The notes: generated from the sequence alone by a model not told the origin. Positions 29,769 to 39,767 are shown, counted from the first letter of the stretch. The stretch is DNA of 64,000 bases from Leifsonia sp. ZF2019 (GCF_019924635.1 NZ_CP065037.1:1550001-1614000), one strand, 5' to 3'. Translations and numbers: made by a program.

Positions 29769-31772
29769 TCAGGAGACGTGGACGGCCGGTCGGCGTTTCA
29801 CGTCCTTCTCGGCCTCCCGGAGCACCTCCCTGGTCACCGGGGCGACCTCGCCGACACCGGTGATGAGGAAGCGGAACATGTTCGAGATCGGGTTGCCCTC
29901 CGTCCACTCGAAGTAGATCGTCGGGACGACGCCGGTGATGTCGCGGATCTCGAGCAGGACGGCGGCGATGGTGTTCGGGACGTTGCCGCTCCTGACCTGG
30001 AGAACGCGGTAGCCGTGCTTGATGACCCCGTGGACGACGAGGTCCTCCTCGAAGTCGGAGGAGTCGGAGCGGAGCACCTCGAGGAAGATGGTCCGCGCGC
30101 GCTGCGGGATGTGGCTGAACTTGCGCTCGTCCTTGTTCTTCTCGGCGTACTCCTTCGTGGTGTCGACGTCGGGCTCGTGCGAGATGATGCGGATCTCGCC
30201 CTCCTCGGCATCCTCCAGCACGAAGTCGAGGGCGGAGACGTCGAGCGTCACCGAGGTGGCGCGCAGTTCGAAGGAGCGCCCGATGCGGGAGACGATCGAG
30301 ACGACCAGGATGCCCAGGATGAACAGCAGGGCGATGCGGATGCCGTCGGGGCGCTCGATCACATTGACGACGGTCGTGTAGATGAAGATCGCGGTGATGA
30401 TGCCGAACAGCACGAACCGGCGCGGCTGCTTCTTGCGTCGGGCGGAGAGGGCCACCGCCAGAGAGGCCGAGGTGATGAGCACGAGCACGCCCGTCGCGTA
30501 GGCGCCGCCCTGGGCGTCCACGCTCGCCTGGAAGACGAGCGTGATGAGGAACGCGATCGCGGTGAAGACCAGGACGAGGGGCCGCACGGCGCGGGCCCAC
30601 TGCGGCGCCATCCCGTACCGGGGCAGGTAGCGCGGCACGAGGTTGAGCAGGCCGGCCATGGCGGAGGCGCCGGCGAACCAGAGGATGAGGATGGTGCTGA
30701 TGTCGTAGACCGTGCCGAACACGTTGCCCAGGTACTCGTGCGCGAGGTAGGCGAGCGCGCGGCCGTTCGCGGAGCCGCCGGGCTGGAACTCCTTCTGCGG
30801 GATGAGCAGCGTGGTGGTGAAGCTCGACGTGATCAGGAACGCGCTCATGATGAGGGCGGCGGTGGTCAGGAGCCGGTGGGCTCCGCGGATGCGGCCGGCC
30901 GGGTGGCTGGGGTCGTCGTCCGGGCGGCCCGTGATCTGCGGCATGACCGCGACGCCGGTCTCGAAGCCGGAGAGGCCCAGCGCGAGCTTCGGGAAGACCA
31001 GCAGCGCCACTCCGACGATGATGAGCGGGTTGCCGTTCTGCCGGAACAGCATGCCCCACCAGTCGTCGATCGCGGTCGGGTGCTGGAACACCTCGACGAT
31101 GGAGGTGCCGACCACGATGACGTTCAGGGCGAGATAGACGGCGACGAGGATGACTGCGATGCCGATGGCCTCCCGGAATCCGCGGAGGAAGACGGCTCCC
31201 AGCAGCGCGAGCAGCACCAGGGTGATGATCACGTTCTGCCCGTGGAACCAGTCGGGCGCGAACGGGTTCTCGATGGCGTGCGCGGAGGCGTCGGCCGCGG
31301 ACAGCGTGATGGTGATCATGAAGTCGGTCGCGGCGAAGCCGAGCAGGACGAGGACGAACAGCTTGCCGGCCCACCAGGGCAGCAGCCGCTCCAGCATCGC
31401 GATCGACCCCGAGCCGCGGAAGCTCTCGCGCGCGACCCGGCGGTAGACCGGGAGTGCTCCGAGGAGCGTCAGCGCGACGAGCACGAGGGTCGCGAACGGC
31501 GAGATCAGCCCGGCCGCGAGGGCGGCGATGGCGGGCTGGTAGCCGAGTGTCGAGAAGTAGTCGACGCCGGTGAGGCACATGACCTGCCACCAGGAGTGCG
31601 TGCGCTCGGGGTTGCGCCCGTGCGGACCCTGCTGGGTGCCGCGCTCGTCGATGAGGCCCGACAGCAGCCAATGGCGGAACCGGCCCGCCTTCTGCGGGGC
31701 GTTCCCGCCCGGCCGCGCCTGGCCGGGCAGCGGGACGGGCGCCGGCGCGCCGTCCTCCGGTGTGGTCGACAT
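29769..31772 (-). CDS. APC-superfamily permease with C-terminal cytoplasmic domain
   Basis: The 667-residue transporter has ~12 membrane helices starting with [18 protein letters not shown], as in the amino acid-polyamine-organocation superfamily. A C-terminal soluble domain of ~170 residues (from about [11 protein letters not shown]) follows. That architecture recalls KimA-type potassium importers as well as uncharacterised amino acid permeases; which ion or solute is carried cannot be decided here. The start has GAGGAG five bases upstream. The gene lies 42 bp after the SDR gene and before DUF1622. Confidence 0.8.
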   Translation of the reverse strand: MSTTPEDGAPAPVPLPGQARPGGNAPQKAGRFRHWLLSGLIDERGTQQGPHGRNPERTHSWWQVMCLTGVDYFSTLGYQPAIAALAAGLISPFATLVLVALTLLGALPVYRRVARESFRGSGSIAMLERLLPWWAGKLFVLVLLGFAATDFMITITLSAADASAHAIENPFAPDWFHGQNVIITLVLLALLGAVFLRGFREAIGIAVILVAVYLALNVIVVGTSIVEVFQHPTAIDDWWGMLFRQNGNPLIIVGVALLVFPKLALGLSGFETGVAVMPQITGRPDDDPSHPAGRIRGAHRLLTTAALIMSAFLITSSFTTTLLIPQKEFQPGGSANGRALAYLAHEYLGNVFGTVYDISTILILWFAGASAMAGLLNLVPRYLPRYGMAPQWARAVRPLVLVFTAIAFLITLVFQASVDAQGGAYATGVLVLITSASLAVALSARRKKQPRRFVLFGIITAIFIYTTVVNVIERPDGIRIALLFILGILVVSIVSRIGRSFELRATSVTLDVSALDFVLEDAEEGEIRIISHEPDVDTTKEYAEKNKDERKFSHIPQRARTIFLEVLRSDSSDFEEDLVVHGVIKHGYRVLQVRSGNVPNTIAAVLLEIRDITGVVPTIYFEWTEGNPISNMFRFLITGVGEVAPVTREVLREAEKDVKRRPAVHVS

Positions 31773-31814
31773 CGTCGCTCCTCGTGGTGGGCCTACGGGC
31801 TCAGCGTAGTTCGC

Positions 31815-33332
31815 TCACCACGCCGACGCGCGGTAGTCCTTGAGAAACACACCGTAGACATCTTCGCCGGCTTCGCCGCGGACGATCGGGTCGTACACGC
31901 GCGCGGCGCCGTCGACCAGGTCGAGCGGGGCGTGGAAACCCTCCTCGGCGAGCCGCACCTTCGTGTAGTGCGGGCGCTCGTCGGTGATCCAGCCCGTGTC
32001 GACACTGGTCATCAGGATGTTGTCGGTCTCGAACATCTCGCCGGCGCTCGTGCGCGTGAGCATGTTCAGAGCGGCCTTCGCCATATTGGTGTGCGGATGA
32101 CCGGGACCCTTGTAGCGGCGGCCGAACACGCCCTCCATCGCGGAGACGTTGACGACGTAGGCGCGGCCCGCCTCGACGGCGGCCATGGACGGGCGCAGCC
32201 GGTCGATCAGGATGAACGGCGCGGTCGTGTTGCAGAGCTGGACCTCCAGAAGCTCCAGCGGGTCGACGTCGCCGATCGCCTGCGTCCAGCTGTTGACGCG
32301 CTTGACGTCGGGCACGAGGCCGCCGGCGTCGATCGCGGTGCCGTCGGCGTGCTTGGCGAGCGACGACGAGCCCGGCGCCATCGCGAGCGCCGCGAGATCG
32401 TCCGCCGTGAGCGCGCCCGGGCCGGCGAGCTGCGCGACCGTGCCGGCGATCGTGGCGCTCGACAGCAGCGGATGGGCGGCCACCGACGCCTCCAGCGCCT
32501 GCGGGTGCGGGTCCGCCGTGTGGCCGAAGGTCTCCATCTCGGGCAGGGGCCCGTCAGGCAGCGGCTGCGACTCGGCCTCGGCCAGCAGCGAGTAGGAGCC
32601 GGGGGAGCGGCGCACCGTCTGCGCCGCGTTGTTGATGAGGATGTCGAGGGGGCCCTGGGCGGCGACCGAGTCAGCCAGCGCGATCACCTGCGACGGGTCC
32701 CGCAGGTCGATCCCGACGACGCGGAGGCGGTGCAGCCACTCGGCGGAGTCGGGCAGCTGCGAGAAGCGGCGCACCGCATCGCGGGGGAACCGTGTCGTGA
32801 TGGTCAGGTGCGCACCGTCGCGCAGCAGGCGCAGGGCGATGTGCATGCCGATCTTCGCGCGGCCGCCGGTCAGGAGGGCGCGCTTGCCCCGCAGGTCGGT
32901 GCGGGCGTTGCGCTTGGTATGGCTGAACGCGGCGCAGGAGGGGCAGAGCTGGTGGTAGAACCAGTCCACCTCGGTGTAGTCCTGCTTGCAGATGTAGCAG
33001 GCGCGCGGCTTGAGCAGCGTCCCGGCCGAGGTGGTGCCGGTGGAGCTCGACGTCAGCTCGCGCCCGCGTGTCTCGTCGTCGATGCGATCCGGCGCTCCGG
33101 TGGCGGTCGCGGCGACCACCGCGCGGTCGGCCTCGGCGACCGCATCCCGCAGCTCCCGCCGACGCGCCTGCTTGACGGCCTTGAACATGTGACCGGTCGC
33201 CTGGCGCACGGCGATGAAGTCGGGGTGCTCCCGGTCGAACGCGTGAAGGCTCCCGAGCACGCGGAGGGTGATCGCCAGCTCGGCCGGGTCGATGCCGGCG
33301 GGGGAGTCGGAGGAAGGGGTCGTGGATGGCAC
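31815..33332 (-). CDS. Zinc-ribbon SDR-family protein
   Basis: The 505-residue protein has an N-terminal helical region (1-105), a zinc ribbon CYICKQDYTEVDWFYHQLC-PSC (two CxxC knuckles, ~111-132) and a Rossmann short-chain dehydrogenase domain beginning LLTGGRAKIGMHIALRLL (~151). It also has INNAAQTVRR and NVSAMEGVF. The usual catalytic YxxxK is not kept: the lysine in HTNMAKAALNML has Thr at the Tyr position. GTG 33332 was chosen because TAGAAT lies six bases before it. It may be a nucleotide-binding regulator or a changed reductase. Confidence 0.82.
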   Translation of the reverse strand: MPSTTPSSDSPAGIDPAELAITLRVLGSLHAFDREHPDFIAVRQATGHMFKAVKQARRRELRDAVAEADRAVVAATATGAPDRIDDETRGRELTSSSTGTTSAGTLLKPRACYICKQDYTEVDWFYHQLCPSCAAFSHTKRNARTDLRGKRALLTGGRAKIGMHIALRLLRDGAHLTITTRFPRDAVRRFSQLPDSAEWLHRLRVVGIDLRDPSQVIALADSVAAQGPLDILINNAAQTVRRSPGSYSLLAEAESQPLPDGPLPEMETFGHTADPHPQALEASVAAHPLLSSATIAGTVAQLAGPGALTADDLAALAMAPGSSSLAKHADGTAIDAGGLVPDVKRVNSWTQAIGDVDPLELLEVQLCNTTAPFILIDRLRPSMAAVEAGRAYVVNVSAMEGVFGRRYKGPGHPHTNMAKAALNMLTRTSAGEMFETDNILMTSVDTGWITDERPHYTKVRLAEEGFHAPLDLVDGAARVYDPIVRGEAGEDVYGVFLKDYRASAW

Positions 33333-33338
33333 CGGAGA

Positions 33339-33344
33339 ATTCTA
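33339..33344 (-). promoter_or_regulatory. Leaderless -10 element of the zinc-ribbon SDR gene
   Basis: On the minus strand TAGAAT is followed by six bases and then GTG 33332. Confidence 0.5.
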
Positions 33345-33414
33345 CGGTGCCCTGCTGGACGGGCACTGCCTGCGCTGGCGCCCGGATGCTATGGTGCCGA
33401 AAAGGGGGTGCACC

Positions 33415-33750
33415 GTGAGCATGCTGATGGAGGAGCTGGAGCGGGCGCGTCGCCGCCGTACACGGGTCGCGCTCCTGGTCGCCGGGGCGATCGTCAGCGG
33501 TGTGAGCGCCTGGCTGGCGGGGCCGTACGGTGTCGTCCTCCTCACGGTCGGCGACCCGGTCGGGTGGGCGCTCGTCGCCGTCGGCGTCGTGCTGGTCGCC
33601 GCGTGCGTCGTCGCGATCGTTGCCGCGGCGCGGGCTCGGGTGGTGCCCGCGAGCCTGCCGGGCAAAGCCAACCCGTCGTTCGACGAACCGGTGCCGTCGA
33701 TGAAGTCGGATGGCGGCTACTCGATGTCGGGGTCGTACCTGGGGTCGTAG
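33415..33750 (+). CDS. Small two-helix membrane protein
   Basis: The 111-residue protein starts with a charged helix (SMLMEELERARRRRTR), then two transmembrane segments (about 19-37 and 44-66), and ends in a Ser/Gly/Tyr-rich soluble tail. GTG 33415 is preceded by AAAGGGGGTG and a TATGGT -10 at 33390-33395. ATG 33391 would overlap that -10. No family was recognised. Confidence 0.65.
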   Translation: MSMLMEELERARRRRTRVALLVAGAIVSGVSAWLAGPYGVVLLTVGDPVGWALVAVGVVLVAACVVAIVAAARARVVPASLPGKANPSFDEPVPSMKSDGGYSMSGSYLGS

Positions 33751-33783
33751 GAGCGGCACCGACGGTGGTCGCGGGCGTCCCGG

Positions 33784-34065
33784 TCAGATCGGCACTCGGA
33801 GCCACGCGAGGCCCCGGAGGTCGAGGCACACGGAGTCCTCCAGCTCGGTCGCCTGCGCGAGCACCTCGCCGCAGACCGCGCACCGCAGCACCATCCCCGT
33901 GCCGTGCAGATAGAGCCGGCCGGCGGCGACGACGTTCTCGTCGCCGCAGTGCGCGCAGCGGCCGCGGGCCGCTGTGACGTCGACGGCGAAGAGTTCGGAG
34001 AGGAGGCCCGCGGCGGCATTGCCGTCGAGGTAGCCGGGCTCGGCCGGATCGTCCTGGTCGGTCAT
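33784..34065 (-). CDS. DUF6510 family zinc-binding protein
   Basis: The 93-residue protein has LDGNAAAGLLSELFAVDVTA followed by CAHC (~34-37) and CAVC (~63-66) knuckles, so it probably binds one zinc. The C-terminal LDLRGLAWLRVPI is typical of DUF6510. The family often lies beside flavin reductases and sulfite-oxidase-like enzymes, as here: its ATG is inside the stop of the reductase gene (ATGA, 34062-34065). It could be an assembly or partner protein for that pair. Confidence 0.85.
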   Translation of the reverse strand: MTDQDDPAEPGYLDGNAAAGLLSELFAVDVTAARGRCAHCGDENVVAAGRLYLHGTGMVLRCAVCGEVLAQATELEDSVCLDLRGLAWLRVPI

Positions 34066-34817
34066 GATGCACCTCCGATGCCGCCGTAGCGCTCGGTCCG
34101 GATGCGCTCGGGCGCGTGTCCGGCGTCCACCAGCCACCCCGAGACGGCCTCGACGAACGGTGTCGCCCCGCACACGTAGAAGGTGGGTGATTCGACCGCG
34201 GGAACGACGGCCGCGGCCAGCGCTTCGGCCGTCAGACGCCCGGGCGGTGTCGCCGCTCCGGCCGGCGCAGCGCGGGTGTAGACGTAGTCGACAGTGAGCG
34301 GTGCTGCCGCGTCGTGGCCGAGCCGTCCGAGCTCGTCACGATAGAAGCCGGACTCGGGCGTGCGGATCGAGTAGAGCAGGCGGAACGGCGCCGTGCTTGC
34401 GGCGGCGGCGTGCGCCCGTGCCATCGACATGAGCGGCACGACGCCGGAGCCGCCGGCGATGAGCTGCACCGGGCCGGTATCGGTGGCGCGCCAGACGAAC
34501 CATCCCCCGACCGGGCCGCGCACCTCCAGCTGCTCTCCGACCATCAGCCCGCGCACGAGGTAGGGGGAGACCTCCCCGTCGGGGAGCTCCTCCACGGTGA
34601 GCTCGAGCTCGTCCTCCGCGACGCCGTTCGCGCCGGTCGCCGACGCGATCGAGTAGGAGCGGACGGCCTGGTAGCCGTCGGGGGCCGTCAGCCGCACATC
34701 GACGTGCTGTCCGGCGAGATGTCCGTGGAGGCCGGGGATGCGCAGGCGGATGGTGCGGGCCGAGGGCGTCTCGGGCCGCGCATCGACGACGTCGGCCACG
34801 CGCCAGACGGTGCTCAC
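34062..34817 (-). CDS. Ferredoxin-NADP reductase-like FAD protein
   Basis: The 251-residue protein has an FAD-binding barrel with AVRSYSIAS (RxYS, ~residue 58) and an NAD(P)-binding domain with IAGGSGVVPLMS and FYVCGATPFVEAV near the end. No ferredoxin domain or Fe-S cysteines are present. GTG 34817 overlaps the stop of the molybdenum oxidoreductase gene, so the two probably form an electron-transfer pair from NAD(P)H to the Mo enzyme or the reverse. Confidence 0.87.
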   Translation of the reverse strand: MSTVWRVADVVDARPETPSARTIRLRIPGLHGHLAGQHVDVRLTAPDGYQAVRSYSIASATGANGVAEDELELTVEELPDGEVSPYLVRGLMVGEQLEVRGPVGGWFVWRATDTGPVQLIAGGSGVVPLMSMARAHAAAASTAPFRLLYSIRTPESGFYRDELGRLGHDAAAPLTVDYVYTRAAPAGAATPPGRLTAEALAAAVVPAVESPTFYVCGATPFVEAVSGWLVDAGHAPERIRTERYGGIGGAS

Positions 34818-35407
34818 CAGTAGCGCTGCTCTTTCCACGGGTCGCCGTACATGTTGTACCCGTTCTGCTCCCAGAATCCCGGCTGGTCCTGCGGCAGCAT
34901 CTGCAGTCCGCTGACCCACTTGGCGCTCTTCCAGAAGTAGAGGTGGGGCACGAGCAGACGCGCGGGACCCCCGTGCTCGGGAGCGAGGTCCTCCCCGTCG
35001 AAGCTGTGCGCGATCCACGCTTTGCTGTCGAGCAGGTCGGCGAGGGGGACGTTCGTGGTGTATCCGCCGTAGGAGTGCGCCATCGTGTACTCGAAGGCGG
35101 TGTCCACCTCCGCGAAGAGGGTGTCGAGGGCGACGCCCCGCCATGACGTCCCCAGCTTCGACCAGCTGGTGACGCAGTGGATGTCGGTGCTGACGTCCTC
35201 CTGCGGGAGGGCTTGGAACTCGGCCCAGCTCCAGCGGCGGACGTCGCCGGTCTCGGTGGTGATCGTGAACGCCCAGTCCTCTTTCGAGATGCGTGGCGTC
35301 GGGCCGGCCGACAGCACCGGGAATCCGTCCGTGGCGTACTGGCCGGGCGGAACGCGCGGGTCGTCGTTTCTGCGACGCCCCAGGAATCCGGAGGAGACGA
35401 TACCCAT
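34814..35407 (-). CDS. Sulfite-oxidase-like molybdopterin oxidoreductase
   Basis: The 197-residue soluble protein is a single Mo-cofactor domain of the sulfite oxidase fold. The cysteine ligand of Mo is in TDIHCVTSWSKL (~residue 65), followed by WRGVALDTLF, GYTTNVPLADLL and GPARLLVPHLYFWKSAKW. No heme or export signal is present, so it acts in the cytoplasm, with the overlapping reductase as partner. ATG 35407 is supported by TATGCT six bases upstream. Substrate unknown (sulfite, or protein sulfoxides). Confidence 0.9.
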   Translation of the reverse strand: MGIVSSGFLGRRRNDDPRVPPGQYATDGFPVLSAGPTPRISKEDWAFTITTETGDVRRWSWAEFQALPQEDVSTDIHCVTSWSKLGTSWRGVALDTLFAEVDTAFEYTMAHSYGGYTTNVPLADLLDSKAWIAHSFDGEDLAPEHGGPARLLVPHLYFWKSAKWVSGLQMLPQDQPGFWEQNGYNMYGDPWKEQRYW

Positions 35408-35413
35408 GCGCGA

Positions 35414-35419
35414 AGCATA
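35414..35419 (-). promoter_or_regulatory. Leaderless -10 element of the Mo oxidoreductase operon
   Basis: On the minus strand TATGCT is followed by six bases and then ATG 35407. It would drive the oxidoreductase, reductase and DUF6510 genes. Confidence 0.55.
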
Positions 35420-35469
35420 TTGCGCCGGGCCGCGCGACACGAGACCCTGCGACATGGTTGGCTGTGCGT

Positions 35470-36600
35470 ATGGCCTTTCCGCCGCTCGTCGAACCCGCTC
35501 CCGAGCTCTCCGCGGAGCGCAGGGCGCGCTACGCGCGCACCATCAGGCTCCCCGGCTTCGGGATGCTCGCGCAGCGCCGGCTGCACGCGGCGCGGGTCCT
35601 CGTGGTGGGGGCGGGCGGCCTCGGCTCCGCTGTCCTGCCGCTGCTGGCCTCCACCGGTTTCGGCACCATCGGCATCGTCGACGACGACCGCGTCGAGCCG
35701 AGCAACCTGCCCCGCCAGACTGTGCACACGCCCGCGGACATCGGCCGCCTCAAGACCGATTCGGCCGCCGAGACGGTGCGCGCCATCGATCCGGAGAGCG
35801 AGGTGCGGCTCTTCGCCGAGCGGCTCACGGCGGCCAACGCCCGGGAGATCATCGCCGGGTTCGACCTCGTGCTCGACGGCAGCGACAACTTCCCGACCCG
35901 CTACCTCGTCAATGACGCTGCCATGCTCGCCGGCGTGCCGGTCGTCTGGGGCGCCGTGCACCAGGCCGGTGGTCAGGTGGGACTCAGCTGGGCGGCGCAG
36001 GGACCGCACTATCGCGACCTGTTCCCCGTGCCACCCGAGCCCGGCAGCATCCCGAGCTGCGCCGAGGCGGGGGCGCTGCCGAGCGTCTGCGGCACGATCG
36101 GATCGCTGATGGTGGGCGAGGCGATCAAGCTCGTCACCGGCACGGGCGAGCCTGTGCTCGGCCGGGTGATCGTGCACGATGCCCTGCACGGGACCTTCCG
36201 CGAGGTCGCGTACGAGCGCGACCCGGCGGGCGAGCCGGTCACCGGCCTGATCGACTACGACGCGTTCTGCGGAGTCTCGGACACCGTCTCGGCGGGGGAG
36301 CTGCACGCCCGGCTCCTCGCGGGCGAGCCCCACACCCTGCTCGACGTGCGGGAGCCGTGGGAGGCGGACATCGCGGAGATCCCCGGCTCGCTGCTGGTGC
36401 CGCTCGGAGTGGTGCAGCGTGACCCGGCCGGTGTCGCGGCGCGGCTCGGCACCGAGCCGCTCGTCCTTGTCTGCCATCACGGCGTGCGCGCCGAGACCGC
36501 GCGCCGCCTCCTCGCCGACGTGGGAGCGCCCGGGCTCGTGCTCGCCGGCGGGATCGACGCGTGGGCGCGCGACGTCGACCCGTCCCTGCCGCGCTATTGA
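35470..36600 (+). CDS. MoeB/ThiF-like adenylyltransferase fused to rhodanese
   Basis: The 376-residue protein activates the C-terminal glycine of sulfur-carrier proteins such as MoaD. The ThiF domain has VLVVGAGGLGSAVLPLLAST (~40), DDDRVEPSNLPRQ, DGSDNFPTRYLVND and the PSCAEAGALPSVCG region with the conserved Cys. The paired zinc CxxC motifs of classic MoeB are missing (HYRDLFPV where YRCLY is expected). A rhodanese domain (~275-376) has LLDVREPWEADIAEIPG and the persulfide loop CHHGVRA. It lies just before moaA, supporting molybdopterin synthesis. Confidence 0.9.
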   Translation: MAFPPLVEPAPELSAERRARYARTIRLPGFGMLAQRRLHAARVLVVGAGGLGSAVLPLLASTGFGTIGIVDDDRVEPSNLPRQTVHTPADIGRLKTDSAAETVRAIDPESEVRLFAERLTAANAREIIAGFDLVLDGSDNFPTRYLVNDAAMLAGVPVVWGAVHQAGGQVGLSWAAQGPHYRDLFPVPPEPGSIPSCAEAGALPSVCGTIGSLMVGEAIKLVTGTGEPVLGRVIVHDALHGTFREVAYERDPAGEPVTGLIDYDAFCGVSDTVSAGELHARLLAGEPHTLLDVREPWEADIAEIPGSLLVPLGVVQRDPAGVAARLGTEPLVLVCHHGVRAETARRLLADVGAPGLVLAGGIDAWARDVDPSLPRY

Positions 36601-36608
36601 CCGCGGGC

Positions 36609-36614
36609 TAGGGT
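36609..36614 (+). promoter_or_regulatory. Leaderless -10 element of moaA-moaD
   Basis: TAGGGT is followed by GAGGAC and ATG 36621. The spacer could double as a ribosome-binding site. Confidence 0.5.
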
Positions 36615-36620
36615 GAGGAC

Positions 36621-37703
36621 ATGACTGCCGTCAACCTCGGCTCGCCCGCGCGGATCCCCGTGCGCTCCGGCGGCGCCGACGCGGTGGCGCCGAGCCTCGC
36701 CGGTCGTCCCGAGCATCCGGGACTGATCGATCGCTTCGGACGGGTGGCGCGGGATCTGCGTGTCTCCGTCACCGAGAAGTGCTCGCTGCGCTGCACCTAC
36801 TGCATGCCGGCCGAGGGCCTGCCCGCGATCCCGCGCGAGAGCCTGCTCACGGCCGCGGAGATCGCCCGGCTGGTCGGCATCGGGGTGCGTGACCTGGGTG
36901 TCAGGGAGGTGCGGTTCACCGGCGGCGAGCCGCTCATGCGCGCCGACCTCTCCGAGATCGTGGCGCGGTCGGCGCAGGCCGCCCCCGGCGTCGATCTCAG
37001 CATCACGACCAACGGCATCGGGCTGGACCACCGTCTGAGCGCGCTCGTCGCCGCCGGTCTGACCCGGGTCAACATCTCGCTCGACACCGTCGACCGTTCG
37101 CATTTCGCACGCCTGACCCGTCGTGACCGCCTGCCCGCCGTGCTCGCCGGCATCCGAGCGGCCCGCGATGCGGGACTCACCCCGCTCAAGGTGAACGCCG
37201 TCATGATGCGCGACACCCTGGCCGACGCGCCGGAGCTGCTCGCGTGGGCGCTCGACAACGGCTGCCGCCTCCGCTTCATCGAGCAGATGCCGCTCGATGC
37301 GGACCGCGCGTGGGCGCGGGACAACATGGTGCCGGCGAGCGAACTGCTGGAGACGCTCAGCACGCGCTTCGCGCTCACGGAGGCGGGGCGGGACGACCCG
37401 TCCGCTCCCGCAGAGGAATGGCTGGTCGACGGCGGTCCGGCGACGGTCGGCATCATCGCCTCCGTCTCGCGCTCGTTCTGCGCCGCCTGCGACCGCACGC
37501 GCATCACGGCGGAGGGGACCGTGCGATCCTGCCTGTTCGGCGACGAGGAGACCGACCTGCGCGGCCTCCTCCGAGGCGGGGCGGACGACGCCGAGATCGC
37601 CCGCTGGTGGCGCGGCGCGATGTGGGGCAAGCAGGCGGGGCACGGGATCGACGCCGCCGGCTTCCTGCCGCCCGCCCGGAGCATGGGGGCGATCGGTGGC
37701 TGA
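36621..37703 (+). CDS. moaA: GTP 3',8-cyclase
   Basis: The 360-residue radical-SAM enzyme makes 3',8-cyclo-GTP, the first step of molybdenum cofactor synthesis. The N-terminal 4Fe-4S site is CSLRCTYC (~residues 54-61), with [10 protein letters not shown] after it. The C-terminal cluster is [18 protein letters not shown], and the protein ends in the essential double glycine (AIGG). It overlaps moaD by 8 bp. Confidence 0.96.
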   Translation: MTAVNLGSPARIPVRSGGADAVAPSLAGRPEHPGLIDRFGRVARDLRVSVTEKCSLRCTYCMPAEGLPAIPRESLLTAAEIARLVGIGVRDLGVREVRFTGGEPLMRADLSEIVARSAQAAPGVDLSITTNGIGLDHRLSALVAAGLTRVNISLDTVDRSHFARLTRRDRLPAVLAGIRAARDAGLTPLKVNAVMMRDTLADAPELLAWALDNGCRLRFIEQMPLDADRAWARDNMVPASELLETLSTRFALTEAGRDDPSAPAEEWLVDGGPATVGIIASVSRSFCAACDRTRITAEGTVRSCLFGDEETDLRGLLRGGADDAEIARWWRGAMWGKQAGHGIDAAGFLPPARSMGAIGG

Positions 37704-37941
37704 CGTGCTGGTGCGCTATTTCGCCGCGGCGGAGGAGGCGGCGGGATGCGCGGAGGAGCGCATCGTCCTGGCGGAGCCGACGCTGGGCGCGTTGCGCGAA
37801 GAGCTCGCCTCCCGTCACGGCGAACCGATGCGGCGCGTCCTGCGGGGCGGATCCTTCCTCGTGGACGGCGTCGTCGCGCGCGACGCAGGACGGCCGCTCG
37901 GTGAGCGGGTGGATGTCCTTCCGCCGTTCGCCGGCGGCTGA
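37696..37941 (+). CDS. moaD: MoaD/ThiS-family sulfur carrier
   Basis: The 81-residue beta-grasp protein ends in FAGG, the Gly-Gly tail that is adenylated and thiocarboxylated for the dithiolene of molybdopterin. GTG 37696 lies within the end of moaA. It works with MoaE (encoded at 41012-41434) and the MoeB-rhodanese protein. Confidence 0.88.
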   Translation: MADVLVRYFAAAEEAAGCAEERIVLAEPTLGALREELASRHGEPMRRVLRGGSFLVDGVVARDAGRPLGERVDVLPPFAGG

Positions 37942-37956
37942 CGCACCGTCCGGACG

Positions 37957-38982
37957 TCAGAGGGGAGCGATCGACACGTCGTCGGGAGCGACGCGGAGAG
38001 CGACGGGCGTCCCCGGTGACAGCCGCAATTCCGCGACGACCGCGGCCGGGAGCAGGGCCGTGATCCGATCCGTGCGCACCCGCACCAGGTCGTCCCGCGG
38101 CTCGAGTGCGGTGACACGGGAGGGGATGCCGTCCGTTCCCACTGGATGGACCGTGACGGACGACGGCCGGATGATCGCCGTGACCGGTGTTCCGGCGCTG
38201 ATCGGGTCCGTCGTCGTGCCGGCGACCTCCAGCCCGTCGTCCGTGCGGATCCCGCGCGCGGTGCGGCGGCCGGTCAGCAGACCGAGCCCGGCGATCTCCG
38301 CCGTGAACGGGTGGCGCGGGTGGCCGAGCACCTGCCGGGTCGGGCCCTGTTCGACCACCCTCCCGTCGTGCAGCACCGCGACTCGATCGGCGAGCAGGTA
38401 GGCGTCGAGGACCTCGTGCGTGACCAGGACCGCGGTGCGGCCGGCGAGCACGGCGGCGAGCGTCAGACGCAGCTCGGCGGCGACGCCGACGTCGAGGGAG
38501 GCGAGAGGTTCGTCGAGCAGCGTGAGCCGCGGCTCGGCGGCGAGCGCCCGCGCGATCGCGACCCGCTGCGCTTGACCGCCCGACAGGCCGGCCGGGCGCC
38601 GGTCGGCGAACGCATCCGCCCCGGTGCGGCCCAGCCATTCCCCGGCGCGGTCGCGGGCGGCAGCGCGTGCGAGGCCGGTCGTGCGCGCGGCGAAGGCGAC
38701 GTTGTCGCGCGCGGTGAGGTGCGGGAACAGCAGCGCGTCCTGCGCCAGCAGGGCGACGCTCCTGCGGTGCGGGGCGAGCCAGGTCGACGGGAGGTCGAAC
38801 AGGGTGGCGCCGTCGAGCGTGGCCGCACCCTCGTCGGGGCGGACGAGGCCGGCGAGCATCCCGAGCACCGTGGACTTTCCCGCGCCGTTCGGGCCGAGGA
38901 GGGCGAGCGTCTCTCCGGAGCCGAGAGCGACGTCGACCGCGACGCCGCGCTCGGCGAGCGACGCCGTGAGCCGCAGCGTCAT
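37957..38982 (-). CDS. modC: Molybdate ABC transporter ATP-binding protein
   Basis: The 341-residue ATPase has Walker [10 protein letters not shown] (~residue 32), signature [15 protein letters not shown], Walker [13 protein letters not shown] and the LVTHE switch. A C-terminal TOBE-like region (~240-341) can bind oxyanion. It overlaps modB by ATGA (38979-38982). It powers molybdate uptake for the surrounding cofactor genes. Confidence 0.93.
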   Translation of the reverse strand: MTLRLTASLAERGVAVDVALGSGETLALLGPNGAGKSTVLGMLAGLVRPDEGAATLDGATLFDLPSTWLAPHRRSVALLAQDALLFPHLTARDNVAFAARTTGLARAAARDRAGEWLGRTGADAFADRRPAGLSGGQAQRVAIARALAAEPRLTLLDEPLASLDVGVAAELRLTLAAVLAGRTAVLVTHEVLDAYLLADRVAVLHDGRVVEQGPTRQVLGHPRHPFTAEIAGLGLLTGRRTARGIRTDDGLEVAGTTTDPISAGTPVTAIIRPSSVTVHPVGTDGIPSRVTALEPRDDLVRVRTDRITALLPAAVVAELRLSPGTPVALRVAPDDVSIAPL

Positions 38983-39767
38983 GCGGTGCGCCTGCGGAGC
39001 GGCTCGCCCGCTCCGTGAGCGACGGCGACGACGGCGATCGCGACCGCGATGAGCACCAACGACAGCGCGACTGCTGCCTCGGGGTCGGTCTCCCGCTGCA
39101 CGTAGATCTCCAGGGGCAGGGTGCGGGTGACGCCTTGCAAGCTGCCCGCGAAGGTCAGGGTCGCCCCGAACTCCCCGAGGGCCCGGGCGAACGACAGCAC
39201 CGCACCCGAGACGATGGCGGGCGTCACGAGCGGCAGGGTGACCCGGAACAGCACGGTCGACGGACCGGCGCCGAGTGTCGCGGCCACCGCCTCGTACCGA
39301 TCGCCGGCTGTCCGCAGCGCTCCCTCCAGGCTCAGGACGAGGAACGGGAGGGCGACGAACGTCTGGGCGATCACGACCGCCGGGGTCGAGAACGCCACGG
39401 CGAGCGCGCCGCCGAGCAGACCGCGGCGGCCGTAGAGCGCGAGCAACGCCAGGCCCCCGACGACCGGAGGGAGGACGAGCGGCAGCAGGATGACGGCTCG
39501 CACGAGACCTCGGCCGTGGAAGGGCACACGCGCGAGCACCACGGCCATCGGGATGCCGAGCACGAGGCAGGCGGCGGTGGCCGTCAGCGAGGTGCGCAGA
39601 CTCAGCAGCAGGGCGTCCACCGACGAGGGCGAGCTGATGAGAGCCGGGAACTGCGCCCAGTCGACCTGCAGCACCATCGCCGCGACCGGGAGGAGCACGA
39701 ACAGGGCGCCGGCCCCGGCGATCACGAGAAGCCAGGCCGGGATGCCGGTCGCGGGCCGGTTGCTCAC
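38979..39767 (-). CDS. modB: Molybdate ABC transporter permease
   Basis: The 262-residue membrane protein has ~6 helices and the EAA coupling loop [20 protein letters not shown]. The N-terminal [14 protein letters not shown] and the C-terminal [17 protein letters not shown] are typical of ModB. GTG 39767 lies inside the modA stop. Confidence 0.93.
   Translation of the reverse strand: MSNRPATGIPAWLLVIAGAGALFVLLPVAAMVLQVDWAQFPALISSPSSVDALLLSLRTSLTATAACLVLGIPMAVVLARVPFHGRGLVRAVILLPLVLPPVVGGLALLALYGRRGLLGGALAVAFSTPAVVIAQTFVALPFLVLSLEGALRTAGDRYEAVAATLGAGPSTVLFRVTLPLVTPAIVSGAVLSFARALGEFGATLTFAGSLQGVTRTLPLEIYVQRETDPEAAVALSLVLIAVAIAVVAVAHGAGEPLRRRTA

Noticed and set aside
29670-33977. Very long open frame on the plus strand
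   Set aside because: It runs antisense to the APC permease and SDR genes, is rich in Asp, Arg, Gly and Glu, has no motif, and reflects third-position G/C bias.
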